Below, in pieces: positions 1 through 7,853 of a DNA stretch of 64,000 nt (positions within the stretch are counted from its first letter, which is position 1; the number at the start of each line of letters is the position of its first letter). The stretch is taken from contig NZ_CP083956.1 of NCBI RefSeq assembly GCF_006442795.2, positions 682,001 to 746,000 on the forward strand, given 5' to 3'. The stretch comes from Mesorhizobium sp. B1-1-8 (GTDB taxonomy: Bacteria > Pseudomonadota > Alphaproteobacteria > Rhizobiales > Rhizobiaceae). A program made the position numbers and the translations under genes. Under the pieces are notes generated by a model. The model was not told where the DNA came from, made no database searches, and saw only the letters and a program-made list of their open reading frames with translations.

Positions 1-824
1 ACGACGGCGTCGTCGAGCCCGGTCATGTGGCGGGCGCCGACCAGGCTGGCGGCGGGGCCGGATAGGATCGTCTCGATCGGCCGCTGGCGGGCGAACGCCG
101 CCGAGACCAGCGCGCCGTCGCCGCGCACCACCATCAGGGGGGCGGCGATGCCGCGCCGGGCGAGAAAGCCTTCGGTCGCCGCCACCAGGCGGTCAATCAT
201 CGAGATCAGCCTTGCGTTGAGCAGCGTTGTCAGCGCGCGGCGCGGGCCGCCGAGCTTGGCCGACAATTCGTGGCTGGCAGTGACCGGCAGCCCGGTCTTT
301 TCGCGGATGAGGTCTCTGGCGGCGAGCTCATGCGCCGGGTTGCGGGTGGCGAAATAGGCGCAGACGGCAAAGCCCGATACCGATCGCCCAAGCTCCGGCA
401 GGGCGGCCTCCAGGCCGGAAAGATCGAGCTTCGCCGCATTGCCGTGCACGTCATGGCCGCCGGGGCAGAACACCACCGGGTCGGTGCCGAGCGCCGTCTT
501 CAGCCCGTCGCGGGCAAGGTCCGCCTCGGAAAATCCGATCATGATGAGCGCCACGCGGCCGCCCTGGCCCTCGACCAGCGCGTTGGTGGCAAGCGTCGTG
601 GACATCGACACAAGCTTGATCGCGGCCGGATCGGTGCCGGCCTTCTCCAGCACCGCATCGACCGCGCCGGAAATGCCGACGGCCAGATCATGGCGCGTGG
701 TGAGCGACTTCGCCTTGGCAAGAACCTTTCCGCGCGGGCCGCCCTGTTCCGACCACAGCACTGCATCGGTGTAGGTGCCGCCGGTGTCGATACCGAGGAA
801 GATAGGGGGAGGCTTGGCGGTCAT
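1..824 (-). CDS. Hydantoinase/oxoprolinase family protein, N-terminal part (runs off window)
   Basis: The reading frame starts at an ATG at 824 and continues without a stop to the window edge, giving about 274 residues. The N-terminus reads IFLGIDTGGTYTDAV, the phosphate-binding opening of the hydantoinase A/5-oxoprolinase family, followed by VSMSTTLATNALVEG and later ETILSGPAASLVGAR, both typical of this ATP-dependent amidohydrolase fold. Family members hydrolyse hydantoins, 5-oxoproline or related cyclic amides in the cytoplasm. The C-terminal half lies outside, so it cannot be told whether this is a HyuA-only or fused HyuAB protein, and the substrate is not predictable. The upstream 330 bases hold only a palindromic repeat. 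Confidence 0.85.
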   Translation of the reverse strand, partial: MTAKPPPIFLGIDTGGTYTDAVLWSEQGGPRGKVLAKAKSLTTRHDLAVGISGAVDAVLEKAGTDPAAIKLVSMSTTLATNALVEGQGGRVALIMIGFSEADLARDGLKTALGTDPVVFCPGGHDVHGNAAKLDLSGLEAALPELGRSVSGFAVCAYFATRNPAHELAARDLIREKTGLPVTASHELSAKLGGPRRALTTLLNARLISMIDRLVAATEGFLARRGIAAPLMVVRGDGALVSAAFARQRPIETILSGPAASLVGARHMTGLDDAV

Positions 825-1157
825 TTCGGGTTGGCAGTCCGGGAGCAAGAGCTTTGGTGCCTGCCCCTTAGCGGATACCGGCTGGCGGATAAAGGTGGGA
901 GAAGTGGGCCAAGAGGGGAGGGCGCCGGGATATTTATTGGAGACGTCGGCGCGAGGCCCCCCTCTCTGGCCTGCCGGCCATCTCCCCCTCAAGAGGGGAG
1001 ATCAGATGTCGCCGGCGCTTTCTCCAATCGCCAACGTCGCAAAGGGGCGTCGGCGTCCAAGCTGCCAATCTCCCCCCTTGAGGGGGAGATGCCCGGCAGG
1101 GCAGAGAGGGGGGCCTCGCGCCGGCCTGCGCAGCAGTCCTTCAAGCGCCGGCGTTTC
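825..1157. other. Gene-free stretch with a palindromic repeat
   Basis: Apart from the repeat pair at about 952-1118, no open frame with coding character, RNA gene or promoter is apparent between the hydantoinase-family gene and the cupredoxin gene. Confidence 0.6.
952..1118. repeat. Inverted-pair palindromic repeat, GGGGGAGAT family (subtype with CCCCCCTCTCT ends)
   Basis: The left end reads cgaggcccccctctctggcc and the right end is its near-exact reverse complement, each followed inward by an arm around ATCTCCCC and GGGGAGAT. The interior (ctttctccaatcgccaacg) is shared with the copy at 58824-58988, so this is a dispersed element with a conserved core and not only two chance palindromes. 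About 165 bp, no coding frame. Confidence 0.8.
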
Positions 1158-1460
1158 CTACTTCGCCGTGACGGTGCCCGTCATCGAGCTGTGGATCGTG
1201 CAATGGAACGGATGCGCGCCGGCGGCCGATATCTTGACCTTAGCGCTCTTGCCCTTGGCGAGTTGGCCGGTGTCGAAGGAGCCGTCGTCCGCCGTGGCGG
1301 TGTGGGTCTTGGAATCGGCGTTGGTGAACGTCACGGTGTCGCCGACGGCGACATTGATCTTGGCCGGGTGGAATTTCATGTCCTTGATCTGGACCGCATG
1401 ATTGGCGGCATAGGCGGGCATTGCGAAGGCGAGCAGAGCAAGAACGAGCATGGTGCGCAT
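1158..1460 (-). CDS. Periplasmic cupredoxin-like copper protein
   Basis: A 100-residue precursor with a Sec signal peptide (MRTMLVLALLAFAMPAYA) followed by a single small plastocyanin/azurin-type domain. The type-1 copper ligands are visible: His in KTHTA, then Cys, His and Met in FHCTIHSSM. ATG 1460 is preferred over the upstream in-frame ATG at 1484 because an excellent Shine-Dalgarno (AGGAGGAGATCC) lies just before it and the signal peptide then starts cleanly. Expected to carry electrons in the periplasm or bind copper. It lies 60 bp downstream of the CDGSH protein on the same strand, probably in one transcript. Confidence 0.85.
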   Translation of the reverse strand: MRTMLVLALLAFAMPAYAANHAVQIKDMKFHPAKINVAVGDTVTFTNADSKTHTATADDGSFDTGQLAKGKSAKVKISAAGAHPFHCTIHSSMTGTVTAK

Positions 1461-1520
1461 GATGGATCTCCTCCTGAAGCGCAAGTCCTCATCCTGAAAC
1501 TAGCGCCGGCGCAGCGTTTG

Positions 1521-2147
1521 TCACGCCACGAACCCCACTCTTTTGTGCGACCCATCGCAGAACGGCTTATTTGCCGAGTGGCCGCAGCGGCAGAGGAAAA
1601 CCTTGGTGGTGCGGGCGATGGTGTGGCCGGTGCCGGTGACGATCTCGGCATTGCCTTCGACCTTCAGCGGACCGTTGACGGTGGGGGTCACGGTCAGCGG
1701 GCCGTCCCGCGCCTCCAGCACCTGCGCCTCCTTCAGCGGCGGCTCGCCGGTGGCGGTGAAGCCGGCCTTGATGTGGCTGTTGTCGCAGAACGGCTTGTTC
1801 TGAGACAGGCCGCAGCGGCAGAGCGTGGCGCGAAAAAGCGTCTCGCCGTTGAGCACGATCTCGGCATGCACCGCCAGCGGGCCGTTTTCCCTGAGCCGCA
1901 CGGTGTTGACCGCCGGCGGCTGCTCCTGCGGCCCGCCATCCTTGCGGGTGTAGGTGATGGCGCCGGAGGGGCAATTTTCCGCCAGGGCCACCACCTGCTC
2001 GACGCTTGCGGCGTCGGGATGGATCCACTCGCCGGGCGCATTGGGCACGAAGACATGCGGGTTGCCGAGCACGCAATTGCGCGAATGGATGCAGCGCCTG
2101 CCGCTGAAGGAAACGTCGATCTTCTCGCCTTCGACCGTGCCTGCCAT
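1521..2147 (-). CDS. CDGSH iron-sulfur domain protein with N-terminal Fer4_19 domain
   Basis: 208 residues. Residues 1-70 resemble the divergent 4Fe-4S mono-cluster domain (CIHSRNC ... ENCPSGAI). Two CDGSH-type motifs follow: CRCGLSQNKPFCDNSH near 110-125 and CRCGHSANKPFCDGSH near 185-200, each with the C-x-C...C...H ligand set for a 2Fe-2S cluster. Bacterial proteins of this triple architecture are soluble redox or Fe-S transfer proteins of unknown substrate. Transcribed toward the cupredoxin gene 61 bp downstream. The first CDGSH motif has Asn for Gly (CDNSH), which is tolerated in the family. Confidence 0.88.
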   Translation of the reverse strand: MAGTVEGEKIDVSFSGRRCIHSRNCVLGNPHVFVPNAPGEWIHPDAASVEQVVALAENCPSGAITYTRKDGGPQEQPPAVNTVRLRENGPLAVHAEIVLNGETLFRATLCRCGLSQNKPFCDNSHIKAGFTATGEPPLKEAQVLEARDGPLTVTPTVNGPLKVEGNAEIVTGTGHTIARTTKVFLCRCGHSANKPFCDGSHKRVGFVA

Positions 2148-2213
2148 GGGTGGGGTCTCCTGTGATGGAGACAGGCTAGGGCCGTCGGTGCGAAGGCGTC
2201 AAGCTGGCCCTCT

Positions 2214-2398
2214 CCTTCTCCCCTTGCGGGAGAAGGTGGCTCGGCGCGCAGCGCCGAGACGGATGAGGGGTGCGCGAAGAAACGCGGCGCGGCAAAATAG
2301 AATGCTTTCAAGCGCTTAATTCTTCAGCGCAGCGATCCTTCCAGCACCCTCATCCGACCGAGCTTCGCTCGGCCACCTTCTCCCACAAGGGGAGAAGG
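2214..2398. repeat. Inverted-pair palindromic repeat, CCTTCTCCCC family
   Basis: The left copy (2214-2272) reads ccttctccccttgcgggag... to the tail gacggatgaggggtg. The right copy (about 2344-2398) begins caccctcatccga and ends ccttctcccacaaggggaga on the opposite strand. About 70 bp of unrelated sequence separates them. The same sequence recurs at 12765, 14136/14629 and 38495. Confidence 0.85.
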
Positions 2399-2410
2399 AG
2401 AGCGCCGCCA

Positions 2411-2782
2411 CTACTCCGCCAGTTCGATCTCCTCGGTCTGGCCGCCGCTGCAGGTGTAGCAGCAGTCTTCACATTTTTCCTTGTTGCCGGGACCGACGCC
2501 CCAATAGGTCTGCTCGTCGCCGTCGACCCAGGCGCCGTAGCAGATCGATTCGCCCTCGTTGCAGGAGATCGGCAGCTCCTTGGTCTCGCCGTCGTCGAGG
2601 TAGAAATCCTTGCCATTGCCCGGCCAGACATAGTCGCGGTCCTGGCTGTAGAGCTCGAGCCGCATGGCGTTGGGATGGCTGTTCTTGATCTGGAAGGTGA
2701 CGTCGCCGGCATGGGCAGCGGGCGCAAACAGGACGGCAAGCGAAAACGCGGCGGCAAGGCGGCGCGCGGCAGAAGAAGACAT
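2411..2782 (-). CDS. Small secreted Cys-rich protein A (unknown function)
   Basis: A 123-residue precursor: signal peptide MSSSAARRLAAAFSLAVLFAPAAHA, then a mature domain with the pattern VTFQIKN...LELYSQDRDYVWPG...LPISCNEGESICYGAWVDGD and a C-terminal cluster CEDCCYTC. It is a clear paralogue of the next gene, with the two single cysteines and the CxxCCxxC cluster aligned, which suggests disulfides or metal binding in the periplasm. ATG 2782 has an SD-like GGGGGTTTCC upstream. I do not recognise a named family. Both genes are oriented alike and each is bounded by palindromic repeats. Confidence 0.8.
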   Translation of the reverse strand: MSSSAARRLAAAFSLAVLFAPAAHAGDVTFQIKNSHPNAMRLELYSQDRDYVWPGNGKDFYLDDGETKELPISCNEGESICYGAWVDGDEQTYWGVGPGNKEKCEDCCYTCSGGQTEEIELAE

Positions 2783-2902
2783 GGAAACCCCCGATGACGA
2801 ATCGGCCCCCACGGCCGATCGGGGATTCTTCGCATGATGCGGGCCGGCGCTGAAGGGGCGACGGCGAGAATTCCTGACTGAATTTGGGGTGAATGGCGCG
2901 AG

Positions 2903-3058
2903 TAATCTCCCCCCTTGAGGGGGAGATGGCTGCGAAGCGGCCAGAGGGGGTCGGTCCGACCGGGCTCGGCCTGCTGCGACAGATGGAGGTCGGCGCTCCA
3001 CGCGAGGCGACCCCCTCTGTCGCCTGCGGCGACATCTCCCCCTCAAGGGGGGAGATTA
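2903..3058. repeat. Inverted-pair palindromic repeat, AATCTCCCCC family
   Basis: Starts taatctcccccttgaggg and ends with the inverse ...caaggggggagatta, enclosing a conserved core (gtcggtccgaccgggctcgg ... ggcgctccacgcg) also found at 3457-4864 (interrupted) and 16814-16964. Its final TTA supplies the TAA stop codon of the neighbouring Cys-rich gene. Confidence 0.85.
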
Positions 3059-3403
3059 CTCCACCAGGTCGATCGTCTCGGTGGAATGCTCGGTGCAGAT
3101 GAAGCAGCAATTGTCGCAGGGCTGGTCGTTGTCGGGGCCGACGCCGGCGGAGATGCTGTCATCGCCGTCGACCCAGGCGCCCCAGCAGATGTGCTCGCCC
3201 GGATTGCAGGAGATCGGCACCGATTTTTGCGATTGCGGGCGGATGAGAAAAACCTTGTCGCCGCCCGGCCAGACTTCGTTGCGGTCGCGGCTGAACAACT
3301 CCACCGCCACACCCTGCGAGCGCAAATTCTTGACGAAGAACGCCATGTCGGCGGCGCCAGCCGGGCTGGCGATGAGAAGGGCGGCGAGGGCGAGGCGAAT
3401 CAT
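3056..3403 (-). CDS. Small secreted Cys-rich protein B, paralogue of protein A
   Basis: A 115-residue precursor with a short signal peptide (MIRLALAALLIASPAGA) and a mature part ADMAFFVKN...VELFSRDRNEVWPGG...VPISCNPGEHICWGAWVDGDD ending in CDNCCFICTE. Cysteine positions match the paralogue at 2411-2782: two singles, then CxxCCxxC. The two proteins share roughly half of their mature residues by eye, so this is a tandem duplication with a repeat element now between the copies. The stop codon TAA is the last triplet of the repeat at 2903-3058. Function unknown; periplasmic location inferred from the signal peptide. Confidence 0.8.
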   Translation of the reverse strand: MIRLALAALLIASPAGAADMAFFVKNLRSQGVAVELFSRDRNEVWPGGDKVFLIRPQSQKSVPISCNPGEHICWGAWVDGDDSISAGVGPDNDQPCDNCCFICTEHSTETIDLVE

Positions 3404-3475
3404 GGCGGGGTTCCAGGGGTGGCGGGGAATAGAGCACGGGCGCAGGAGCGGCGCGAGTAATCTCCCCCCTCGAGG

Positions 3476-4671
3476 TAGGGCTATCGCATATGAGTAAAGA
3501 GGCGGAGCAGGTCTTGATCGGCCCACCGTGCTTTGAGACGTTTGTGGCTGAGAGGAATCTTTTCGGGATCGGCTCTAAGAACATTGAGGGCGAGGCGCCG
3601 AAGTATGGCGTGATTGGCGGCTGTGTTGTTCTTGCGGCCTCTGATGTTGTCTTCGCCGAGCAGGACGTCGAGTTGCCAGTGCAGGTCATTCTCGATGCTC
3701 CAGTGGCGGCGTACTGTGGCGAGCAGTTCGTGTGCCGGCATTTTGCGCGACAGCGCATAGCAGCGGACCTTGTGTGTGGTCTTGCCTTCGACGGTGCGCC
3801 AGCTTTCGACGCGGGCGATGGCGCAAAGGTCGAGAAGGGCATTCTTGCCCGGCATCTGCGCGAAGGGAATGACGAAGGCGCGCCTGACCTCGTGACGACC
3901 ATGCGCTTGCTCTTCGGTCTGATGGAACTTGGTTGCCTTGCTGGCCGCCGCCTTGTCGAGCGTGGCATTGGCCTCGGTGGCCAGTTTCGACTGGTTGCCC
4001 TTGATGGCGATCACGTAGTGGCCGCCGCCCTCGCGCACAGTCTTGGTCATGCGTCGATGGCAGTGCAAGGCATCGGCGGTGACGGTCAACCCCTTGAGCG
4101 ACAGCAGTTCGAGCGCCGCGATTGCGGCCTGGACCTCGCCGCCCTCCTGCGCCACGGTCTGGGCCAGGCTCATGAAGGTGTCGCAGCCAAAGGCGGTCAC
4201 CACCAGAGGCGGCATATGCGAGCGGCCCTTGGCGTAGGCGCGTCTGAGGCTCTTGCCGTCGATGGCGAGTTGGCCTGTGGGCGCATCGATGCGCGCCTGC
4301 GCGCCGAAAGCGGCCATGAAGCGCATGAAGGCATCGTTGAGGGCAACAGGATCGAGAGCCGCCAGCACCCGGCTGAAGGTGTCGTGGCTGGGCGCGCCGC
4401 ATTCGAGCGGGATGAACTGCCGCAACAGATCGAGCCGGTTCTTGGCAAACAGCTCCATTTCCGTGCAGTGCGTGGCCCCGCAAAGCACCGCCGCAAGCGC
4501 TACGAACAAAATCTCCGGCAACGGGTGCTGCGCGGTCAAGTCCCGCGGGTCCGGGACCTCGCCGAATACATCCAGAAATACCATCGCGACCTCCGATCAT
4601 TCAGAGGTCCCTCAGAATCGATTTCCACATGCCGCACAAGAGTCCTTTTCTACTCATGTGCGATTCCCCTG
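3476..4671 (-). mobile_element. ISAs1-family insertion sequence, complete
   Basis: 1196 bp bounded by imperfect 21-bp inverted ends: left tagggctatcgcatatgagta, right (reversed) caggggaatcgcacatgag..., about 17 of 21 positions identical. It is flanked by a 10-bp direct duplication CCCCTCGAGG at 3466-3475 and 4672-4681, the size expected for the family. It carries one intact transposase gene and has landed in the left arm of a palindromic repeat. Confidence 0.92.
3481..4584 (-). CDS. ISAs1-family transposase
   Basis: 367 residues, the usual length. Opens MVFLDVFGEVPDPRD, the family's DUF4338-like start, followed by LAIDGKSLRRAYAKG (first catalytic Asp), TVTADALHCHRRM (second Asp) and HWSIENDLHWQLDVLLGEDNIR (catalytic Glu region with the H-x-IEN-LHW signature). 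No frameshift or internal stop, so the enzyme may be active. The SD GGAGGT lies before ATG 4584. The stop codon is inside the left terminal repeat, as is common for compact ISs. Confidence 0.95.
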   Translation of the reverse strand: MVFLDVFGEVPDPRDLTAQHPLPEILFVALAAVLCGATHCTEMELFAKNRLDLLRQFIPLECGAPSHDTFSRVLAALDPVALNDAFMRFMAAFGAQARIDAPTGQLAIDGKSLRRAYAKGRSHMPPLVVTAFGCDTFMSLAQTVAQEGGEVQAAIAALELLSLKGLTVTADALHCHRRMTKTVREGGGHYVIAIKGNQSKLATEANATLDKAAASKATKFHQTEEQAHGRHEVRRAFVIPFAQMPGKNALLDLCAIARVESWRTVEGKTTHKVRCYALSRKMPAHELLATVRRHWSIENDLHWQLDVLLGEDNIRGRKNNTAANHAILRRLALNVLRADPEKIPLSHKRLKARWADQDLLRLFTHMR

Positions 4672-4873
4672 CCCCTCGAGGGGGTTGAGGAGCGGTCCGC
4701 GCAGCGGACGGAAAGCCAATTGCTTGGCTTTCCGAGTGACGAAAGCCGGCGGGCCAGAGGGGGTCGGTCCGGCCGAGCTCGGCCTCCTGCTGCATATGGA
4801 TGCTGGCGCTCCACGCGCGGCGTCTGTCGCCTTCGGCGACATCTCCCCCTTAAGGGGGGAGATCAGCGCACCA

Positions 4874-6202
4874 TGTCCGAACCGGATAGATAGGTAACAG
4901 AATGGACCGATTAGATGGGTGACAGTTTTCTTGTCCGCCGGGAGGACCGGCGATGGTTTGGCGAGAGACTGGGCTCATGGATGAGCGGCTTCGTTTTGTT
5001 GCGGAATGCCTATCTGGCGAGGAGACGATGACGCAGCTTTGTGCTGCCTTCGAGATCTCGCGCAAGACCGGTTACAAATGGCTTGGACGTTACCGGGCGT
5101 TCGGGCCGGAAGGCCTGCACGACCAGCCGCGGGCGCCGCTCGAGCACGGCCGTGCCACGGCAGCGGAGCTGGTGGAGCGGATCGTGGCGCAGAAGGAAGC
5201 GCATCCGCTGTGGGGGCCGAAGAAGATCATGGCCCGGCTGAAGCGGGCGGAGCCCAGCTGCAGCTGGCCGGCGGTGTCGACAGCCGGCGAGATTCTGAAG
5301 CGGCATGGCCTTGTCGGGCGTCGGCGCGCGCGCTGGAGAGCGGCGGGCAACGGTCCATGGCCGGAGCCTGAGGCGGCGAACGCGCTGTGGACGGGAGATC
5401 ACAAGGGCTGGTTCCGGACCGGCGACGGCTGGCGCTGCGAGCCGCTGACGGTGATGGATGGGGCGTGCCGCTACCTGTTGGCGCTGGCGGCGATCGGCTC
5501 GACGTCGGAGGGTGAAGCCTGGCCGGTGTTTGAACGGACATTCGAGGAGCATGGCCTGCCGGATCGGTTCAGAAGCGACAATGGGGCGCCGTTCGCGTCA
5601 GCCGGCGTCACCGGGCTGACGCCGCTTGCGGTGCGCTTCATCAAGCTCGGTATCGTGCTGGAGCGCATTCAGCCGGGCAAACCGCAGCAGAACGGATGCC
5701 ATGAGCGCTTCCACCTGACCATGCTGCCGCTGGCCAAGGCGCCGGAGGCCGACAGGGCCGCCCAGGCTCGGGCTTTCGAGGCTTTCCGGCGCGAGTATAA
5801 CGAGGAGCGCCCGCACGAGGCGCTGGGTATGGACACGCCGGCACAGCATTACCGCCCCTCGACCCGCGCCATGCCGAAGACGACACCAGAGCCGGACTAT
5901 CCGGCCGAAGCTGCGGTGCGCAGCGTGCGCCAAAACGGCGAGATCAAGTGGAACGGCGACTTCATCTACGTCTCAAAAGCGCTGGCCGGTGAAGCGATTG
6001 CCGCAACCGAGACCGAGAATGGGGAATGGGCACTCCACTTCTATGCCCATCCGCTCGGCTTCATTGACGGCCGACACAAGAAACTGGTCCGCCGCAGTGC
6101 CGTTCAACCCCGACCAGACGGCACTGCGGCGGACAGCAACTCAGGGAGAAAACTGTAACCCATGTATCCGGTTCAAAGTGTTACCCATCTATCGGCTGGA
6201 CA
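4874..6202 (+). mobile_element. IS481-family insertion sequence, complete
   Basis: 1329 bp. The ends read tgtccgaaccggatagatag on the left and, reversed, tgtccagccgatagatgggt on the right, and similarity continues inward for about 50 bp (both have ...aaccg-ata...atgggt-acag). A 4-bp duplication ACCA flanks the element at 4870-4873 and 6203-6206. It inserted between the repeat and the end of the membrane-protein gene, 24 bp from that gene's stop codon. Confidence 0.85.
4953..6158 (+). CDS. IS481-family transposase (DDE integrase core)
   Basis: 401 residues. The N-terminal helix-turn-helix (LCAAFEISRKTGYKWLGRYRA) is followed by a Mu-type linker (HPLWGPKKIMARL) and an rve-type catalytic core: WTGDHKGWF (first Asp), RFRSDNGAPFAS (second Asp) and QPGKPQQNGCHERFH (catalytic Glu). 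Length and order match intact IS481 enzymes. The gene fills the element and is not disrupted. The start at ATG 4953 follows GGGAGGACCGGCG; a second in-frame ATG at 4977 (MDERLRF) is an alternative. Confidence 0.95.
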   Translation: MVWRETGLMDERLRFVAECLSGEETMTQLCAAFEISRKTGYKWLGRYRAFGPEGLHDQPRAPLEHGRATAAELVERIVAQKEAHPLWGPKKIMARLKRAEPSCSWPAVSTAGEILKRHGLVGRRRARWRAAGNGPWPEPEAANALWTGDHKGWFRTGDGWRCEPLTVMDGACRYLLALAAIGSTSEGEAWPVFERTFEEHGLPDRFRSDNGAPFASAGVTGLTPLAVRFIKLGIVLERIQPGKPQQNGCHERFHLTMLPLAKAPEADRAAQARAFEAFRREYNEERPHEALGMDTPAQHYRPSTRAMPKTTPEPDYPAEAAVRSVRQNGEIKWNGDFIYVSKALAGEAIAATETENGEWALHFYAHPLGFIDGRHKKLVRRSAVQPRPDGTAADSNSGRKL

Positions 6203-6226
6203 ACCAGCGGCGCGGTCATGGGGCGG

Positions 6227-6739
6227 TCAGCGGGCGGGCCTCAGCAGCGTCCAGATCCAGCCGATGAAGGTGAGGACCAGGAACGGGTAGCCGGCGGCGG
6301 GCAAAGGCGAGGAGGTGGGCAGCAAGGGCGCGCCCCACAGCACCATGCCCACCGAGACGACGAACAGCAAAGCGGCGACGAAAGCGGTGAGCCGCATCCA
6401 CAGCGCAAAAGTGTTCGGCGCACTGACCATGACGAGCGCCGCCGCCCAGAGCGAGATGCCGCCGACATAGGAAGGCACGCTGGCTGGCAAGCCCGCCGCA
6501 TTGCCGGCCAGCAGCAGGCTCTCGCCGGCGAGGAAGGTGAGGAAGCCCGCCGAGACGAGGTCGTTGTCCAGCCGCTGGTATTTCACCACGAGCAGCGCCG
6601 CCGCCACGACGAGCGCCACGCCGTCGATCGCCCACAGCGTTTCGCGCAGCGCGTCGCTCGCCACGAAGGTGCCGGCAAGGCCGAAGACGCCGCCGATGGC
6701 GAGGCCGATCGCGGCGACGGTGTCCGAGGTGGAGCGCAT
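6227..6739 (-). CDS. Integral membrane protein of unknown function
   Basis: 170 residues from ATG 6739 (MRSTSDTVAAIGLAIGG), preferred over the longer frame to 6829 because that extension (VAWLGRALAATLLKRP) looks like chance coding. Five to six hydrophobic segments span most of the protein (GLAIGGVFGLAGTFV, TLWAIDGVALVVAAALLVV, SAGFLTFLAGESLLLAG, GGISLWAAALVMVSA, LTAFVAALLFVVSVGMVLWG, PFLVLTFIGWIWTLL). No catalytic motif is apparent and I do not recognise a family. The IS481 element ends just downstream of its stop codon without damaging it. Confidence 0.65.
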   Translation of the reverse strand: MRSTSDTVAAIGLAIGGVFGLAGTFVASDALRETLWAIDGVALVVAAALLVVKYQRLDNDLVSAGFLTFLAGESLLLAGNAAGLPASVPSYVGGISLWAAALVMVSAPNTFALWMRLTAFVAALLFVVSVGMVLWGAPLLPTSSPLPAAGYPFLVLTFIGWIWTLLRPAR

Positions 6740-7853
6740 GTGATGGGTCCCCGAGCCGGGGAGAGGATACGCCAAGGTGGGGCGTTTCAAAAGGGTAGCC
6801 GCCAAAGCGCGCCCCAGCCAGGCTACCAAAGCTGGCTAAACCAACGACGAGACCTCCGACCCTATCGGATCAACGTTTCAAACAACTTGGTCCACTTCTC
6901 AACAATCGATTTGTCGACCGCATTCAGGTCAAGTGTCAGGAGGCGTTTTTTCACCGCAATCGCTATGGGAACCTTCCATCCCTTCTCCAAAGTCTGACCC
7001 TGCTGAGCCGCCCAATTTTCAATCTGCGGCACAATCGGCGTACCGGGTTTATGGGTGTCTGCAAAAAGCTCGTCTAGACGAATATTCCTGTCTAGAGCTT
7101 CAACTATGACGTCCGCAGGAACCAAGTCCTCGATCTCGGACCCGGGCACATCCGTGAACGTGGCGACGTTATGCAGTTTCGATTCGTGACCCTTGTATAG
7201 CTCCTGCTTGAGTTCCTGTGTCGCCTTGCGACCCACAGTGTCGTCGTCTAGAAGCACAGCGGGGAGATCATCATCTCTCCCCAATAGGATACCCGATATC
7301 ACCTTCACACTCTTAGCCCCACCGCTAGGCGGAAAAACCAACTCCTTCTTTGGTTTGATCTTCCCCGCCGATATCAGGAGCGTTTTGACAGCAGTCAGAA
7401 TATACTGATCAGAGGGGCCTTCGACGATAATTGGCTCACATCCAATCAAAAGACTTTCAGCGACGTGAAGGTTCAAGGCTGAATTAAGTGCGTATGTCGC
7501 ACCTGGCTGACTCTTCTTCGATTCTCCCTCGTTAAGATTACTCGTTGCCTTCGTCGTTCCGTTCTCGGAAACATATACTTTTCTCGCCTTGTCCAAATTG
7601 TCAGCATCGACAAGGAAGGGGGAATGCGTCGTAAATATTATTTGATTCGTCGCGGACAAATTCTCAAAGAAAAGCGCCAGATTCTTTTGAGCTAGCGGGT
7701 GGAGAGACAGGCCAGGTTCATCCAGAAGCAGGATCGCATTCTTGTGCTCCCCTTCGCTCTCAACGAGGAACACCAGGTAGAAACTCAAGAACCACTGAAG
7801 ACCCGTGCTTCGTCCTTCAAGCTCAACTTCGTCAGGCCTGCGATCATCGCTAA

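Larger units (their letters stand above)
3457..4864. repeat. Palindromic repeat (AATCTCCCCC family) split by the ISAs1 element
   Basis: The left stub 3457-3475 (gtaatctcccccctcgagg) joins sequence from 4682 onward to give a standard repeat whose far end is ...taaggggggagat at about 4864. The interior carries an extra segment (gcggtccgcgcagcggacgg...gctttccgag) not present in the other copies, so this copy is longer than its relatives. Confidence 0.8.

Noticed and set aside
270..2165. 631-codon open frame on the plus strand
   Set aside because: Runs antisense through the hydantoinase, cupredoxin and CDGSH genes and two repeats; Arg/Gly-rich translation with no family features. A high-GC shadow frame.
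2214..4864. Repeats considered as a CRISPR array
   Set aside because: Units are long, palindromic and dispersed between genes, without regular spacers; no cas genes anywhere in the window.
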